Positions 61,115 to 64,000 of a stretch of 64,000 nucleotides of DNA are shown one piece after another. The notes beneath the pieces were generated by a model. The model worked only from the letters and a program-made list of their open reading frames with translations, searched no databases and had not been told where the DNA came from. Origin of the DNA: Fabrea salina (lineage: Eukaryota; Ciliophora; Heterotrichea; Heterotrichida; Fabreidae). The stretch's first letter is position 1; each line of letters opens with the position of its first letter. A program made the translations under genes and the position numbers. The DNA is taken from NCBI GenBank assembly GCA_022984795.1, contig JALIHJ010000032.1, forward strand, positions 124,001 through 188,000, written 5' to 3'.

Positions 61115-63181
61115 ATGGAAAGTAACGCAGAGCACCTCAAAGTAGCAGTTAGGGCGCGTCCTCTTCTGAAGATAGACCAAACCACTGAGTCAGTGGTGTA
61201 TTTAGGAGAGAGCAACGATATCCGTGTAAGTGACGGAGGGCACTTTCTTTCATCTTCATACAATAAAGTTTTTGGAGCTGACTCTTCCCAACAGCAGGTT
61301 TTCGACTACGTTTCTCCTTCTATAGTGGACACTCTCAAAGGGTTCAACTGCACTGTTTTCGCTTATGGACAAACAGGCTCAGGCAAAACCTACACAATGT
61401 TTGGCGCAGAGTGGGAAGTTAATAACCCTGCTCCTCAAGTGTACTTCGGACCTCAGGAGACCTTCCAAGACCTTTTAAACGAGCACCCTTTAGAAAACCC
61501 CGAAAAATACGGCATAATCCCTAACTCGATTTCTGTACTATTTAACAACACCAGTGAAAAAGGTTTCACGGTGTACTCTTCCTTTTTGCAAATTTACAAC
61601 GAAAGAATATACGACTTACTCCAGGACCCCAAAAGAGCTAAGCCTCTTAAAATCAGAGAAAGCAAGATTCAGGGGATCTTTGTGGAAGGGCTTGCTGAGT
61701 TTGTTGTCCAGAGCGAAGACGACTGCTTCAATTTGCTAGCTCGGGGCGATAAAAACCGTGCTGTGCGAGAAACTCGCTTCAACCACCACAGCAGTCGTTC
61801 CCATACAATTTTCCAAATGCTACTTGAAACCGACAAAGCCAACAAAAAAGGCTTGCTTAAAAAGGCTAAGCTTAACTTTTGTGACTTAGCTGGTTCAGAA
61901 AAATACGACAAGCAAAACAGAATGGCTGGAGAACACATTAAAGAAATGAACGAAATCAACAAGTCACTTACTACTTTGGGCAAAGTAATCTCAGCACTGG
62001 CCAGTAACGACACTACTCACGTGCCTTACAGGGACTCAAAGTTAACAAGGCTCTTGCAGGACTCTTTAGGAATCAACACCAGAACTATACTTATAGCTAC
62101 TATTTCTCCTAACCCTGACTACATCGAAGAAACCATATCTACTCTTAAGTTTGCTGACAGAGCCAAACAAGTCATGGTTAAAGTAAAAAAAAACGAAATA
62201 AACGCTACCAACGACCAGTTAGTTCTTAAACTCCAAAGAGAAATCCAGCACCTAAAAAGCATCCTGAACCTTAACCGACGCGGAGGCATCCAAGAACTCC
62301 ACAACCAACTTTGGATCCTTAAAAGAGAAAATCAGCACCTCAAACAAATGACTCAGCAGTTCACTATTGAAGAAGTTGAAAAACTCAAAGAAGAAAACAA
62401 ACGACTAAGACTTGAACTCCAGAACAAACCAGATACTTCTGAACCAGCCCACTCCTCACAAACCAACTATGAAGCTTCTGATCCAGAACAAACCTATAAA
62501 ACAAACGAACACCCCAAAGCTAAGTCAGAAATAGAAAGCCACAACTCTGACTACTCAGGAAACTCTGTAAACTCTTTAAACCGCTTCAGATCCCCCCAGC
62601 CCCGAAGACCCTGTCCCAACTGCAAAATCATGCCACCCTGCGTGCACTTTTCAGGACCAGACTTTTACTCCTCGCCTCCTCAAAACTCTTCTAGGTACAA
62701 CTCTACTAAGTCCAGTTTAACTCTTAGTGCCAAAATAAACCGAAAAACAACTAGAAAGCAACTCCCAATTCGCTACAGAATGATCAACTGCACTGTAGAG
62801 GAAGGCGGATTCACAGAAGAAATCAAGGAAAAAGAAGCCCAAAAGAAAGAATTCAAACAGATCCAAGCCCGTCTTGCCAAGTTGTCCCAAATCGAAGAGT
62901 ACCGCAAAAAGAAATTCAGACAAGAACTCGAACAACTCGAAGAAAGAAAACGTCAAGAAGAAGAAGAACACAAAAAAAGAAGAGCATTCGAAGCCAAACG
63001 CCGCAGAGAAATCATGGAGAAAAAACAACAAGTTAGTCTCCACAAAGACCTTAAACGCCAAGCTGAAATTGAAAAACAAATCCAAAACAGACAGTTTTTA
63101 GAAGAAAAAGAACAAAAAAGGAAACAAAGAAATGAAGTGCTTAAAAAGAAAATCAAAGAATATAAAACTGACCAGTTTTAA
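61115..63181 (+). CDS. N-terminal-motor kinesin
   Basis: The 688-aa protein has a motor domain at residues about 8-355: P-loop AYGQTGSGKTYTMFG, switch I NHHSSRSHTIF, switch II DLAGSEKYDKQ, and HVPYRDSKLTRLLQDSLGINTRT. A neck and coiled coil (LKLQREIQHLKSILNLNRRGG) follow, then a low-complexity linker with a Cys cluster (CPNCKIMPPC). A long charged helix fills the C-terminal 130 residues (LEERKRQEEEEHKKRRAFEAKRRREI). It is plus-end-directed by motor position. The subfamily is not certain; the tail looks like a microtubule-binding ciliate-type extension. No intron is visible. Confidence 0.95.
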   Translation: MESNAEHLKVAVRARPLLKIDQTTESVVYLGESNDIRVSDGGHFLSSSYNKVFGADSSQQQVFDYVSPSIVDTLKGFNCTVFAYGQTGSGKTYTMFGAEWEVNNPAPQVYFGPQETFQDLLNEHPLENPEKYGIIPNSISVLFNNTSEKGFTVYSSFLQIYNERIYDLLQDPKRAKPLKIRESKIQGIFVEGLAEFVVQSEDDCFNLLARGDKNRAVRETRFNHHSSRSHTIFQMLLETDKANKKGLLKKAKLNFCDLAGSEKYDKQNRMAGEHIKEMNEINKSLTTLGKVISALASNDTTHVPYRDSKLTRLLQDSLGINTRTILIATISPNPDYIEETISTLKFADRAKQVMVKVKKNEINATNDQLVLKLQREIQHLKSILNLNRRGGIQELHNQLWILKRENQHLKQMTQQFTIEEVEKLKEENKRLRLELQNKPDTSEPAHSSQTNYEASDPEQTYKTNEHPKAKSEIESHNSDYSGNSVNSLNRFRSPQPRRPCPNCKIMPPCVHFSGPDFYSSPPQNSSRYNSTKSSLTLSAKINRKTTRKQLPIRYRMINCTVEEGGFTEEIKEKEAQKKEFKQIQARLAKLSQIEEYRKKKFRQELEQLEERKRQEEEEHKKRRAFEAKRRREIMEKKQQVSLHKDLKRQAEIEKQIQNRQFLEEKEQKRKQRNEVLKKKIKEYKTDQF

Positions 63182-63261
63182 TTATGTTAGTTTAATTTTA
63201 ATCAATGGAAGGGTGTCTTTACTATGTATAAGTTTCTTAAGTACTTTATAAACTCCAAAGT
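63182..63261. other. 80-bp spacer
   Basis: AT-rich sequence between the kinesin stop and the duplication flanking LINE copy 3; no feature recognised. Confidence 0.5.
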
Positions 63262-63277
63262 AATTAAGTTTATTCTA

Positions 63278-63347
63278 CCAAAAAACTACCCAAGACACGA
63301 AGCAGAGGCCTAGACGGCTTACAACAATTCCAATAAATAAATAAATA
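63278..63347 (+). mobile_element. Very short 5'-truncated LINE copy 3
   Basis: This is only the last 70 bp or so of the LINE 3' end (encoding KKLPKTRSRGLDGLQQFQ) plus the (AAAT)n tail. The sequence matches copies 1 and 2 without visible difference in the shared part. Flanked by the 16-bp duplication AATTAAGTTTATTCTA (63262-63277 and 63348-63363). The right duplication contains the stop codon of the TPR gene. Confidence 0.9.
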
Positions 63348-63355
63348 AATTAAGT

Positions 63356-64000
63356 TTATTCTAAGTTGTTAGCTTTGTCTGTATAGTACCTTGCATCTTT
63401 GTGGTTCCCTTTTTTGTCGTATACCAGTCCTAATCTATAGTAGGTGGCTTTTAAGCCTGTACTTCTAGGTTCTGCGGTTTCTTGTATCTTTATTGACTTT
63501 AAGTAGTACTTTTCAGAGTCCTGAGTCTTTCTATTTTATCGTAAAGCGATCCTAAGCTGTAGTAGGTACCTGCCAAGCTAAGACTTTCGGGAACTACAGC
63601 CTCTTTTATCTTCATTGACTCTAAATAATAGTTCTCAGACTTTTGTGGCCTTTGAGTGTCTTCATAAAGCAATCCCAAACTATGGTAGGTCTCTTCCAGT
63701 ATTTTCGTAGAATAGCCCTAGTTCTTGGTAGGTAATTGCTAGTTCTGGACTTCCGGAAGCTTTAACTTCTCTTACTTTAACCGACTTCAAGTAATACTTC
63801 TCCGCGTCTCGGTGCTTCCTCATACTTTCGTAAAGCCAACCCAAGTTATTGTAGATAGCTCCTAAGCTAGCATCTTGAGGATCTGCAGACTCTTTTATCT
63901 CAATTGATTTTAAGTAGCACTTTTCTGCGTCCTTGTAGTTTTCGATATTTTCGTAAAGCCATCCTAACTTTTTGAAGCATGAAGCTTTTACCTTCTTACT
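63356..64000 (-). pseudogene. Broken TPR-repeat gene (partial, continues past window)
   Basis: On the minus strand from the right edge, kinesin-light-chain-type tetratricopeptide repeats read KKLGWLYENIENYKDAEKCYLKSIEI, NNLGWLYESMRKHRDAEKYYLKSV and similar units of about 42 residues, ending HKDARYYTDKANNLE and TAA at 63356. Two breaks are visible: a loss of most of one repeat unit with a frame change near 63700, and a 1-2 nt frame change near 63530. Neither fits a 15-nt intron. The 5' end is outside the window. TPR genes of this type expand and decay readily. Confidence 0.8.

Overview
The window looks like a macronuclear-type chromosome segment from a heterotrich ciliate (the Stentor, Blepharisma and Fabrea group). 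Three observations support this. Four genes are interrupted by introns of exactly 15 nt. Intact genes lie a few bases apart or overlap. Long reading frames need only the standard code, and all 35 intact stops I read are TAA or TAG, none TGA. Both ends fall inside genes: a glutathione S-transferase on the left and a decayed tetratricopeptide gene on the right. I saw no telomere, rRNA, tRNA or CRISPR array.

Layout. 0-7.5 kb: mu-class GST, an EF-hand protein, DPY-30, a J-protein with a possible heat-shock element, a four-domain voltage-gated Ca2+ channel with an EEEE filter, a SAM protein, and an FYR plus U-box-like protein. 7.7-11.4 kb: a same-strand cluster of a UBA protein, a hormone-sensitive-lipase-like hydrolase and two tandem sirtuins, with genes overlapping by 8-13 bp. 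This cluster is divergent from a giant SZT2-like gene across a 10-bp spacer. 18.8-29.1 kb: a same-strand run of DTW-domain protein, CDPK, eIF1, a large cysteine-rich receptor-like membrane protein, a calcyphosin-like protein and a microtubule-type repeat protein. 29.1-44.7 kb: MORN protein, PRP8, RPT4, two smaller genes (one TPR/IQ), a conserved protist protein, PGAP1-like GPI-inositol deacylase, an SLX9-like protein and a PH plus papain-fold protein. 45.2-46.8 kb: a dynamin-superfamily GTPase.

46.8-51.1 kb is a sharp exception: an accessory island with two 5'-truncated LINE copies, a probable tRNA-derived SINE, a broken WD40 gene and a broken NRF-6-like acyltransferase gene. A third LINE copy lies at 63.3 kb, at the stop codon of the broken TPR gene. 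The three LINE copies are nearly identical, each has a target-site duplication of 15-16 bp, and each ends in an (AAAT)n tail, which points to recent activity.

51.1-63.2 kb returns to compact housekeeping content: a second receptor-like paralogue with TIG and PA14-like domains, a small acylation-candidate protein, RPN10, a RING protein with CDC48-N-like repeats, EBP1/PA2G4, a coiled-coil protein, a four-TM protein and a kinesin. Recurring themes are ubiquitin/proteasome function (RPT4, RPN10, RING, U-box, UBA), Ca2+ signalling (channel, CDPK, EF-hand proteins), and nutrient or chromatin control (sirtuins, SZT2-like, DPY-30, FYR).
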